Shown here piece by piece: positions 10,015 through 16,829 of a stretch of DNA of 24,068 nt. Origin of the DNA: Chara braunii (taxonomy: Eukaryota; Streptophyta; Charophyceae; Charales; Characeae); the NCBI GenBank assembly GCA_003427395.1, contig BFEA01000756.1, positions 321,446 to 345,513 on the forward strand, read 5' to 3'. The notes under the pieces were generated by a model that was given only the letters and a program-made list of their open reading frames with translations, was not told where the DNA came from and made no database searches. Position numbers and translations under genes: made by a program. How positions within the stretch are numbered: position 1 is the first letter of the stretch; every line of letters starts with the position of its first letter.

Positions 10015-10541
10015 ATGGGGGGGTACTGGGGAAGGTGAAGGAAAGCGAAGGGCACGGAGGTGACCAGAAGACAGCAGCACACAAATAGTTCCAACTCTGC
10101 TTCCATGAAGGGATAACAGTCGACCCAGCAATCCCGCTCCGGCCACTCTCAGACTTTCCAGATCTGTTCTTGCCTTCTTCGTCGAGCCTAGTAGAACAGA
10201 TCTATCATATGTAAATGTTGTCTTGGACCAAAAGAGGGGGGGTAGAATTAGCAATCCACAGCCGACATCTGACGCCAGACCCTGGGTGAAGAGATTCTGT
10301 CCCTCCCCCCCGATCCACAGTAACCCGCACAGTCAATCCCCTGGTTTCCGGGGCAATCAATGCTGGCGGGCTCCTGATAATCTCATATTTCAGGTTCTGT
10401 TTCTTGAGCAATCTGTAAATGGGACGCTGGACCCGCTTTCCAGCAGGTGATGTTCCCCACTAATAGATGGAGCCTGTCCCCAGGTGGTAGCGGTGTCTGC
10501 TCTTATCAGCATCGCTAGCACTGGAGGGATCTGTGTTTTTC
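10015..10541 (+). other. Probable 3' untranslated part of LINE family 1
   Basis: This is non-coding DNA between the ORF2 stop and a 16-base A run. I infer it is the LINE 3' UTR because the A run is the first tail-like sequence downstream. The matching inverted fragment ends too early to confirm the boundary. Confidence 0.4.
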
Positions 10542-10557
10542 AAAAAAAAAAAAAAAA

Positions 10558-11480
10558 GACAAGCAAAGTCCCACTACTCACTTCAGACCCACCTTTTTAC
10601 TCATCATGACGCCCACAACCCAACTCAACCTTTTCTCCTGAACATTCAAAGCAAAAGGGTTAAGCAATGTGTGGGTGCACACAGGTGTGAAGGAAGTCTG
10701 AGTCGTCCACTGACCTTGAGTGAAGTGGTGCCGAAGAAGCGTTCTGGCTCACTCAAGAAAGACAACCAACAAGCTGTGTGTGCCGCCGAAAGCTGTAGTC
10801 TCAAGGAAAATCCTTATTAAATCGCCTTTCACTCGCATGCCTCATCCGCGGTAACCCAAGCGTTAAAACGGCGAGCCGCACGCGTCCCAGAAAAAACACT
10901 CAATTTGGTACCACGTCAGTCCCAACTGGTCCTAAGCGGTCCCAGATGGTCCCACGCGGTTCTAGGTGGTCCCACGCTGTCAAACACGTCGTCGAATGAC
11001 TACAGAGTCGAAAACTGCTTCCGCCACACTTCTAAAAAAAAAATAAAACCGGTGTCGAATCCCAAAACCGCATGCGTCGACACTACCGCAAATGGCCGTC
11101 CGCGTCCCACGTTAGTCCCAACTGAACCCAGTCAGTCCCAAGTAGTCTAGTCCCACTGCCGCAAGTGTTGGGTAGTCTCAACCACAAAACATTAAACTCA
11201 TGTGCCGCATTAAAAAAATAAAAAAATAAACCCCGTCAGTCGCGCTCAGATTTCGTACCGTCGCATGCTGTCAACTGCCACCATGTCACGCTGCTGCCGC
11301 CGTACACACTAATGGTAGCAGACCTTCACCAAGAAAAGAAGACACCGCGCCACAACAAAAAACCTTTCAGCGCCGTAAAAAAAAAAACCTCCACCGTCGC
11401 GCCGCACGTCGCACCGTCGTGCCGCAACTCCACTGCCGTGCCGAACTCTTGTCGGAAAATGGCAGCACGTCGTCGCGCCG
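10558..11480. repeat. Degenerate GGTCCCA-type short repeats, no gene
   Basis: Around 10914-10980 and again 11105-11155 the sequence cycles through variants of GGTCCCA and AGTCCCA at about 10-15 base spacing (for example GCGGTCCCAGATGGTCCCAC). Short A-rich interruptions occur at 11033-11046 and 11210-11228. No open frame has recognisable content. Confidence 0.5.
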
Positions 11481-11498
11481 TGCCCCGTAAAAAAAGAA

Positions 11499-11835
11499 AA
11501 CGGTAGCGCTCTGCCGTGCTGTACCACCGTAAAAAGACGGCGGTGCTTCGCCGTGCCGTACCATCAGAAAAAAGAACGGCAGTGCTTCGCCGTGCCGTAC
11601 CACCGTAAAAAAAACGGCAGCGCTTCGCCGTGCCTTACCACCGCAAAAAAACGGCGATGCTTCGCTATGCCGTACCACCGTAAAAAAAAAAAACGGCAGC
11701 GCTTCGCCGTGGCGTACCACCACAAAAAGACGGCAGCGCTTCGCCGTGCGTACCACCATAAAAAGACGGCGGCGCTTCGCCGTGCCGTACCACCGCAAAA
11801 GACGGTGGCGCTCCATCGCGATGTATTACCGTGCC
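11499..11835. repeat. Minisatellite, about 40-bp unit, some nine copies
   Basis: The unit is roughly ACGGCAGCGCTTCGCCGTGC followed by CGTACCACCGT and an A run of 4-12 bases. Unit length varies mostly through the A run. Copies differ by a few substitutions each. Open frames here (giving VVRHGEALPFF-like repeats on the minus strand) are by-products of the repeat. Diverged half-units extend leftwards to about 11370. Confidence 0.9.
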
Positions 11836-12200
11836 GTGAAAACGGCAGCGTCACTCTTCAAAACAAAGTGTCGCCGACGTGTCGTGAAAACGGTAGCGTC
11901 ACCTCCAGAATAAAGGTGTCGCGCCGACGCCGCGGTATTTCGGCAGCATAACCCCACCACTTGTTGTGCTCCCCGTCGCTCCTTACCACGCTCCGCTGCT
12001 GCTCCTCATCACGCTCCGCTGCTGCTCCTCACCACGCTGCCGCAGAGTCCCCCTAGAGACCAGCTTGCCAAGGTGGAGCAGAGTGCTCCAGCCAAGGCTA
12101 TGGCTGTCTCCTCCTTCGTCGCGCTCCTCCGCAGTCCTCCAGCTTCGCCGACAACACTCCTGCCTCCTCTCCAACACTCCAGCGATGAGGCAAGTATGCT
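11836..12200. other. GC-rich DNA with a short tandem duplication, no gene
   Basis: Two diverged copies of GTGTCG with CGTGAAAACGG lie at 11840-11935. A 23-base unit containing ACGCTCCGCTGCTGCTCCTC is tandemly duplicated at about 11987-12035. I see no gene. Confidence 0.5.
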
Positions 12201-12590
12201 GTCTCACACTGACAACTGGAGGCAAGTGTGAGGCAGCTGGGGGACAACTGCCTCTTTTGTAGTGGCTGAGGAGGGCAGCAGCAGCCTCAGCTGCCCCCAG
12301 GCAAAATTCGTCACTTGCCTGGGGTCGTCGATCTGAGCCAGATCAACGGACTGAGGCTGTCTCACCTCAGCCACACACTTAGGGCGGCAGTTGTACTCAA
12401 CTGCCCCCCTCTTTTTCTCCCTTTTCCCTGCACTCAGCCCTACACTGAGTGCAGGTTCAGCGGGAAAATGACTGTTTCCAGCCAAGTTCCCCTCACTGTC
12501 CCTCCTGTTCACAGCTCTGGCCTGAATGACCGCATTCAGGCCAATGCTGTTTGAACTTGGTGCATGGCCGCGACCACGTTCGCGGTCGTG
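12201..12590. repeat. Serial hairpin array 1
   Basis: Nearly the whole stretch is a string of perfect or near-perfect stem-loops: 12203-12232 (8 bp), 12265-12291 (7 bp), 12295-12324 (10 bp, CCCCAGGCAA), 12330-12344 (6 bp), 12351-12370 (6 bp), 12386-12405 (8 bp, GGCAGTTG, 4-base loop), 12427-12455 (11 bp, CCTGCACTCAG), 12518-12543 (10 bp, TGGCCTGAAT) and 12568-12585 (6 bp, CCGCGA). The stems differ in sequence but are similar in size. No protein frame fits the pattern. The function is unknown; the array resembles a structured non-coding RNA element spread as a repeat. Confidence 0.7.
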
Positions 12591-12639
12591 ACTGTTCCTT
12601 TCTCTCCCCTCTCTACTTTTCCTCTTTTTTCCCCTGCCC

Positions 12640-12745
12640 TCCCCTGAAAACGGGGATGGCAGTTGTCAGATTGGGAGAGGTAGGCAAAGAACTCGTGAAA
12701 ATGCACGAGTTCAAATCCTGACAGGCTCAGGGCGGGGTGCAAAAA
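12640..12745 (+). repeat. Hairpin module with a tRNA B-box-like sequence
   Basis: An outer stem TGTCAG (12664-12669) pairs with CTGACA (12718-12723). It encloses a perfect 9-bp stem, GAACTCGTG (12689-12697) with CACGAGTTC (12704-12712). GAGTTCAAATCC at 12707-12718 resembles the RNA polymerase III B box of tRNA genes. A cloverleaf does not form, so this is not a tRNA gene; a tRNA-derived SINE remnant is possible. A related sequence (ACGGGAAGGCAGCTGGCAGG) recurs near 13015. Confidence 0.4.
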
Positions 12746-12925
12746 GTACCCCGACTTTGAGCATTTTTAGAAAAATATTCGGTTAATAAAAAATTTTAAA
12801 AACATTCCTGCGCATGGCCTAGGTGCCTGACTATCTACAGAAAAAATTCTAAGGTCAAAAAAATTGGTTTACACCACCAAAAAAATAGTGGCGTAAACTG
12901 AAAAATACAGTTTTTCAAATAAACT

Positions 12926-13010
12926 ATGATTCTGTTTTTTCGTTTTCTTTTCTTTTTTTTTCTTCTCTTTTTCTTATTTTCTTTTCTTTTCTTTTTCTTC
13001 TTCCCCCCCC
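12926..13010. repeat. Polypyrimidine tract, (TTTTC)n-like
   Basis: An almost pure T/C stretch on the plus strand is built of TTTTC and TTTTTC units and ends in a C run. It is a simple repeat with no coding meaning. Confidence 0.85.
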
Positions 13011-13165
13011 TGACAACGGGAAGGCAGCTGGCAGGTCGGGAGGAGCAGGTCCTCCTCTCTCCCATCCTCCCATTTCTCTCTCTCTCATGCTCCACTCAAC
13101 CCCTCCAACCCCCTCTTGCTTTTCAAACCCCCCCCCTTCCTGCCTGTGCCTGCATACAGCCTACG

Positions 13166-13250
13166 ACCCCAGCCAGATTCAAACACAGGCTGGGGTGGTT
13201 CCCTCAGCAGTTGCTGAGGGAACAGTTGCTCGTTTCCCCACGAGCAACTG
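13166..13250. repeat. Serial hairpin array 2: three stem-loops, two of them abutting
   Basis: ACCCCAGCC (13166-13174) pairs with GGCTGGGGT (13188-13196). TTCCCTCAGCA (13199-13209) pairs with TGCTGAGGGAA (13212-13222). CAGTTGCTCGT (13223-13233) pairs with ACGAGCAACTG (13240-13250). The last two are perfect 11-bp stems that touch end to end. A T run (13266-13283) follows closely, so the minus-strand transcript would carry an A tract beside the hairpins. Confidence 0.8.
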
Positions 13251-13283
13251 CCCCCAGGCGTTCCTTTTTTTTTTTTTTTTTTT

Positions 13284-13438
13284 GAAAAAACTACGGCGCA
13301 GTCAGGGTTACAGTTTGTAATTGCATTTGGAACTGCATATTAGCAGTTTAGTCAGGGCCCGAGTTTCAATTGCATTTGAAACTTCTTTTAGCAGTTTGAA
13401 ACTCGGGCTGGCTTTTTCTAGCAGTTCAGTCAGGCACA
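13284..13438 (+). repeat. Hairpin repeat, copy 1 of an inverted pair
   Basis: Begins about GGCGCAGTCAGGGTTACAG and contains CAGTTTGTAATTGCATTTGG and GGGCCCGAGTTTCAATTGCA, ending GCAGTTCAGTCAGG. The same sequence, diverged and reverse-complemented, lies at 14910-15046. Compared with that copy it has about 20 extra bases inside the GCCCGAGTTTC hairpin, so its palindrome is imperfect. It could be a miniature inverted-repeat or foldback element. Confidence 0.75.
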
Positions 13439-13444
13439 TGGCCG

Positions 13445-13520
13445 TTTCTTTCTTTCTGTTTGTTTGTTTGGTTGGTTGGTTTTGTTTTGTTTTGTTTTGT
13501 TTTGTTTTGTTTTGTTTTTG

Positions 13521-13551
<31 letters not shown>

Positions 13552-13555
13552 TTTT
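13445..13555. repeat. Compound T/G microsatellite ending at the gap
   Basis: The unit changes stepwise: CTTT, then GTTT, then GGTT, then TTTTG (about 13 times), then a pure T run that enters the N gap. Confidence 0.9.
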
Positions 13556-13680
13556 NNNNNNNNNNNNNNNNNNNNNNNNNNNNNNNNNNNNNNNNNNNNN
13601 NNNNNNNNNNNNNNNNNNNNNNNNNNNNNNNNNNNNNNNNNNNNNNNNNNNNNNNNNNNNNNNNNNNNNNNNNNNNNNNN
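13556..13680. other. Assembly gap (125 N)
   Basis: A run of N, bounded by T on the left and by A-rich sequence on the right. The true length is unknown. Open frames that read through it are artefacts. Confidence 0.99.
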
Positions 13681-13724
13681 AAAAAAAAAAAAACAAAAAA
13701 AAAAAACAAAAACAGTTCCATGGT

Positions 13725-13861
13725 TGGGCCACGACCGAGATGTCTCGGCCACACCCCAGACTGGCCACGGCCGAGATGTCTCGGCCGCACCCCAGACTGG
13801 CCACGGCCGAGATGTCTCGGCCACACCCCAGATTGGCCAGGGCCGAGATGTCTCGGCCACA
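13725..13861. repeat. 36-bp palindromic minisatellite, four copies
   Basis: CCGAGATGTCTCGGCC recurs at exact 36-base spacing (CCGAGA starts at 13735, 13771, 13807 and 13843). Each unit contains GGCCGAGA-TG-TCTCGGCC (GACCGAGA in the first copy), an 8-bp stem with a two-base loop, followed by ACACCCCAGACTGGCCA. Confidence 0.95.
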
Positions 13862-14868
13862 GTAGAGATTCTCAGGCACTACCCTTCACAGGCAAACGCG
13901 AAGTCTCAAGAGTAGCCTACTCCGAAAAGTGGGGGCCTCGGGGCAGGGATGGAGGCCAAAAAAAGAAAAAAGAAAAAGAAGAAATAAAAAAGTAAAGAAA
14001 CGAGGAACTTCGAATCCACCTACGTCGCGTCAGGTCACCAGTGCTTTGACGAATGTATCTTGCCAGAAAGTGAGGAACATGAAACAGGTCGTTTTCCTTT
14101 TTTGTTTTTTGTTGTGAGGTCCCTGTAGCGCCCTGCCAGCCAGGCAGGGCGGGTTCCACGCTTCATTGAGTTCCAGACAAGGGGCCTCGCTGCACTACTC
14201 TTGACTCGTGAAAAAAATCACGAGTGCGTCTAGAGTTGTCAGAGTCCCAAAACGGCCTAGAGTTCGATTGTTGCTACACGTACTGTAGATCGTCCTGCTC
14301 ATGAGTCACTCTTGAGAGGCCCACACAGATTTCATGAGCAGTGCAGCGACGACGGAACTCTAGCCAGTGTCGTCCTCCCCCCCCCCCACCTTGAACCGAA
14401 AACAAGGAATTGTACATGCCCGTGGCGCCTTCCCACCACGTACTGTGAACAGAAGCCCTTCAGGAGTGCTCTAGAAGCACTAAACGACGGCCACATCGTG
14501 TGTTGTCCGTCCAGACCAGGCTCGCTCTTGGAATCCGGCGGCCTTTCAAGAAACCGTCCGACCTCCCTTGCAAAAACGGAAGTTGCAGGCAGGCGAACAA
14601 GAGCACTCTAGTCGACATCGCCTGACGACTCCCTGACAGCTCGTCAAATGCGTTTTCAAGACTGACGCCGCAAAAGTAGTGTAGCGACGACAACTCTTGT
14701 CGTTTGCAAGAGTTGCATCTGACAACTCTTGAAGCATGAAACTGTGGAATTGTTCACGAGTAATTGCAGCGGTGTGGCGCTCATGAAAATGCTGATTTAA
14801 AGAGTAGTGCAGCAAGGCCCAAGTACTGTAGCATCCTGTATCGGACCGCAATCAAGACATAAGAGATG
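13862..14868. other. Non-coding DNA with scattered stem-loops and ACTCTTG motifs
   Basis: I see no gene. Perfect stem-loops occur at 14129-14151 (CGCCCTGCC, 9 bp), 14204-14225 (ACTCGTGA, 8 bp) and 14691-14715 (CAACTCTTG, 9 bp). The word ACTCTTG or its complement appears repeatedly between 14197 and 14735. A 13-base C run is at about 14376-14388. The purine-rich 13955-13998 is simple sequence. Confidence 0.55.
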
Positions 14869-14886
14869 TTTTTTTTTTTTTTTTTT
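14869..14886. repeat. T18 homopolymer
   Basis: Eighteen T residues lie just left of the inverted hairpin repeat. It could be a poly(A) tail of an element inserted on the minus strand. Confidence 0.9.
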
Positions 14887-14909
14887 ATCTGCTGTTCGTG
14901 GATAGACGA

Positions 14910-15046
14910 GGGCCCTGACTGAACTGCTACGGAAAGTCAGCCCGAGTTTCAACTGCAATTGAAACTCGGGCCCTGACTAAACTGCTAAAACGCAGTTTCG
15001 AATGCAATTACAAACTGTTTTCGTGACTGCGCCGAAGTTACCCCTT
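14910..15046 (-). repeat. Hairpin repeat, copy 2 of an inverted pair
   Basis: This is the reverse complement of the repeat at 13284-13438. Its core is a perfect 13-bp stem-loop, GCCCGAGTTTCAA (14940-14952) with TTGAAACTCGGGC (14959-14971) and a six-base loop, flanked by AGTCAG and CTGACT arms. It is followed by 12 T. Confidence 0.8.
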
Positions 15047-15182
15047 TTTTTTTTTTACAGTTCTTAGTATTCTTTGTTTCAGCCCCCCTCGTTTTCCCTG
15101 TTTGGTCGAGCTACCTCAGCTCACAAACGGGGAGGTGGGAAAAAACGGGGAAACTAACAAAAGAAATAAGAAAACAAACTAG

Positions 15183-15257
15183 TGCCCAGAATGGGCATCT
15201 TTATACCCCCATATTCTGGGGGTAGATTCATTCCTTGTTGCCCATGCTCAGATGGGC
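15183..15257 (+). repeat. Three stem-loops directly upstream of the hammerhead
   Basis: TGCCCA-GAA-TGGGCA (15183-15197), TACCCCC with GGGGGTA (15204-15210 and 15218-15224) and GCCCAT with ATGGGC (15240-15245 and 15252-15257). The last one uses bases 15254-15257, which also form the 5' strand of hammerhead stem III, so the two folds exclude each other. Confidence 0.7.
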
Positions 15258-15308
15258 TGTAGGGGTCCAACCCCCTGATGAGTCGGTGCAAGCCCGACGA
15301 AACAGTCC
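15254..15308 (+). ncRNA. Type III hammerhead self-cleaving ribozyme, core intact
   Basis: Hammerheads cut their own RNA at one phosphodiester bond, leaving a 2',3'-cyclic phosphate and a 5'-OH. All parts are visible: stem III GGGCTGT (15254-15260) with ACAGTCC (15302-15308), including one G-U pair; cleavage nucleotide A15261 in the triplet GTA, so the cut falls between 15261 and 15262; stem I GGGG (15262-15265) with CCCC (15271-15274), extended by T15266-A15270; core CTGATGA (15275-15281); stem II GTCGG (15282-15286) with CCGAC (15294-15298) and a seven-base loop; and the core GAA (15299-15301) followed by A15.1 (15302). Every invariant nucleotide is present. The 5' and 3' ends lie in stem III, the topology of plant retrozymes and viroid-like RNAs. 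It lies between hairpins of a repeat array. Confidence 0.88.
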
Positions 15309-15367
15309 TTCGCAGTTCCCTCTCCCTACCAGTGCGCCCGTAGCTAGGCGCTATAAGTGCCAGGTTC

Positions 15368-15410
15368 GGGCGCTACAGCGCCCAGCAGCCCGTTCGTCAA
15401 ATGAACGGGC
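15368..15410 (+). repeat. Two stem-loops downstream of the hammerhead
   Basis: GGGCGCT-AC-AGCGCCC (15368-15383) is followed four bases later by GCCCGTTC (15388-15395) paired with GAACGGGC (15403-15410) around a seven-base loop. Both are perfect. They are close enough to the ribozyme to belong to the same transcript. Confidence 0.75.
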
Positions 15411-15529
15411 GCGGTATTAATCTTGAAAAGAAAAAAAAGAAGAAAAATCTAGAAAAAGAAAAATACAAAATCTAAGAAAACAACAAAAACAAAAACGGTA
15501 TTCTCCTTTGTGCGCCATGTGGTGCCGTC

Positions 15530-15530
<1 letters not shown>

Positions 15531-15566
<36 letters not shown>
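15531..15566. repeat. T36 homopolymer
   Basis: Thirty-six T residues. On the minus strand this is a long A tract directly downstream of the hairpins at 15573-15614, as a retrotransposed RNA with a poly(A) tail would leave. Confidence 0.9.
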
Positions 15567-15572
15567 CTTTTG

Positions 15573-15647
15573 CCGTTGGCTTATGCCAACGGTCACGTGG
15601 CTTTTCAGCCACGTCTAGTAGGGAGTTGCAGACCCGAGTTCGAGTCC
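15573..15647 (-). repeat. Hairpin pair and B-box-like motif next to the A tract
   Basis: CCGTTGGC-TTAT-GCCAACGG (15573-15592) and ACGTGGC-TTTTCA-GCCACGT (15595-15614) are perfect. GAGTTCGAGTCC at 15636-15647 (plus strand) resembles a tRNA B box, but no cloverleaf forms. With the T36 on the left it may be a SINE, though the strand of the B-box motif and of the A tract disagree. Confidence 0.4.
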
Positions 15648-15800
15648 AACAAGACTCAGAAAAAAAACTTTGGATCTTTTCTCGATTTACGCGTGTCATC
15701 CTTGCGAAGGGGCCATGCAGCATCCGCGCGGCTGTTTTCAGGCCGTGTGCACGACCGAAATCGGCTGCGCCAAATTGCTTTTCCATCATGGCCAGCTCAA

Positions 15801-15969
15801 AAGAGCTAGCCCAAATAGTGCCCTGTCGGCCTCAATCCCGAAACCTGCTGGGTGAAAGTTTGAGGCAATACCTACTGGGCTAGCTCTTATCACTGGAACT
15901 ATAGCAACAACCCTTCTATTTGAAGGGTTGCGCCCAGTAGTTTGCCTCCAGCCTGTGGCTCAGCAGGCT
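15801..15969. repeat. Serial hairpin array 3 with a nested long stem
   Basis: AAGAGCTAGCCCA (15801-15813) pairs perfectly over 13 bp with TGGGCTAGCTCTT (15876-15888). Nested inside is GCCTCAA (15829-15835) with TTGAGGC (15860-15866). CAACCCTT (15908-15915) pairs with AAGGGTTG (15923-15930), and AGCCTG (15950-15955) with CAGGCT (15964-15969). Confidence 0.75.
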
Positions 15970-16680
15970 TCAACTGCCTGAGGCCTTGCAGGCCCTGTCT
16001 GCCGCTTTCCCGTAGACGGTAGACCATACACGGCTAGGCCTCGGCACCTCCCGTGTCGGCCCCTTGGCTTGATGTTAACCCCGCGGCCCCGAAAATAAAT
16101 AAATAAATAAATAAATAAAACCTTTCTACCCTTCTTGCGCCGCGGTTCCATCCTCCGTCGCGGCGACCCCTTTTCCACTTACCCAGGCCCTGAATCGTGC
16201 GGCTTAACAGTCGTACGACCTTAGTATGGGTAGAATAGGTTTAATTTAAACGTTCCCATCTCCTCATGTCTCTGCGGCGTGCGAAAAGGCGAAGCCTTAC
16301 CTTTCACATCCGTTACTCCTGGACGCCACACGCATTCGGACTAAAGCCTGAATTATTATTTTTTTTGTCTCTCAGTCATGGGCAGGTCTAAATAAACTTT
16401 TGGCAAACGTCAGTCTCATCAAGTCCTTTGATCCAACGAAATAGTCGGACAACGTCTGACGTTTAAAATCCTCGGCAAATACCCTTGTCAGGGTAATTTT
16501 GCTCCGACAGCGCAACGCACTAACCACCTCCACCTGCCACCACACCATCTCCACTCCCCCACCCCAAGCCCCGCAATCGTCGGAAAGGCGGCGAAAAGAA
16601 AGGTATGGTGAGACCAGTAAAGAAAAAAGTTGACTACAACCTTTGAAGGCACTCTTGCGTCCCTCCAACAATTCTCACAA
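15970..16680. other. Non-coding DNA, no gene seen
   Basis: This contains an (AAAT)n microsatellite at 16092-16120 and otherwise unremarkable sequence up to the (TA)n tract at 16684. No open frame has recognisable content. Confidence 0.5.
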
Positions 16681-16682
16681 TC

Positions 16683-16683
<1 letters not shown>

Positions 16684-16720
<37 letters not shown>
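16684..16720. repeat. (TA)n microsatellite at the LINE 3' side
   Basis: TA repeats with a single GT interruption lie directly beyond the 67-bp tail of LINE family 2. An equivalent TA tract with GT interruptions follows the same tail at 23854-23914. Confidence 0.95.
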
Positions 16721-16787
16721 CGTCACAAACAGAACTGCCCGGTAAACCGTAGGCAGAGAGAGAGAAGAGGACAACAAACGAGGGGCT
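16721..16787 (-). repeat. 67-bp 3' tail shared by LINE family 2 and the hammerhead units
   Basis: Read on the minus strand it begins AGCCCCTCGTTTGTTGTCCT, includes a CTCTCTCTCT stretch and CTACGGTTTACC, and ends TTTGTGACG before (TA)n. It matches 23915-23981 at 66 of 67 positions. Between it and the decayed ORF2 lies a short (TA)n, so it may be the true LINE 3' end or an older element into which the LINE inserted. Confidence 0.85.
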
Positions 16788-16829
16788 ATATATATATACA
16801 CAAATCTCATCATAGACTCTTCCTGCAGT

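Larger units (their letters stand above)
6627..10557 (+). mobile_element. LINE family 1 non-LTR retrotransposon, 5'-truncated, degraded RT
   Basis: LINEs copy their RNA into DNA at a chromosomal nick using an ORF2 protein. This copy has lost ORF1 and the endonuclease. It starts in the linker between endonuclease and RT (EELLRSLAQETRDLEDRLLS), passes the RT N-terminal region ([30 protein letters not shown]), then the RT palm, thumb and a long C-terminal part with a zinc knuckle. Several stops and one frameshift (near 7405) break the RT. The 3' limit is uncertain: a run of 16 A at 10542-10557 would be a natural poly(A) tail, leaving a 3' UTR of about 525 bases. I found no target-site duplication by eye. 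It abuts the inverted fragment at 5620-6626 directly. Confidence 0.8.

Noticed and set aside
11309-11951. Open frames of up to 149 codons with repeated VVRHGEALPFF-like or CFAVPYHRKK-like segments
   Set aside because: They are products of the minisatellite in several frames on both strands, with no independent coding signal.
12660-12735. Possible tRNA gene
   Set aside because: A B-box-like sequence is present, but the acceptor, D and anticodon arms do not form.
13308-13995. Long open frames of 130-220 codons across 13.3-14.0 kb
   Set aside because: They read through 125 N and through homopolymers; the translations are simple repeats.
15254-15308. Classical retrozyme with two LTRs around the hammerhead
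   Set aside because: I found no second direct copy of this hammerhead within about 1 kb and no primer-binding site or polypurine tract, so a standard retrozyme layout is not supported here.
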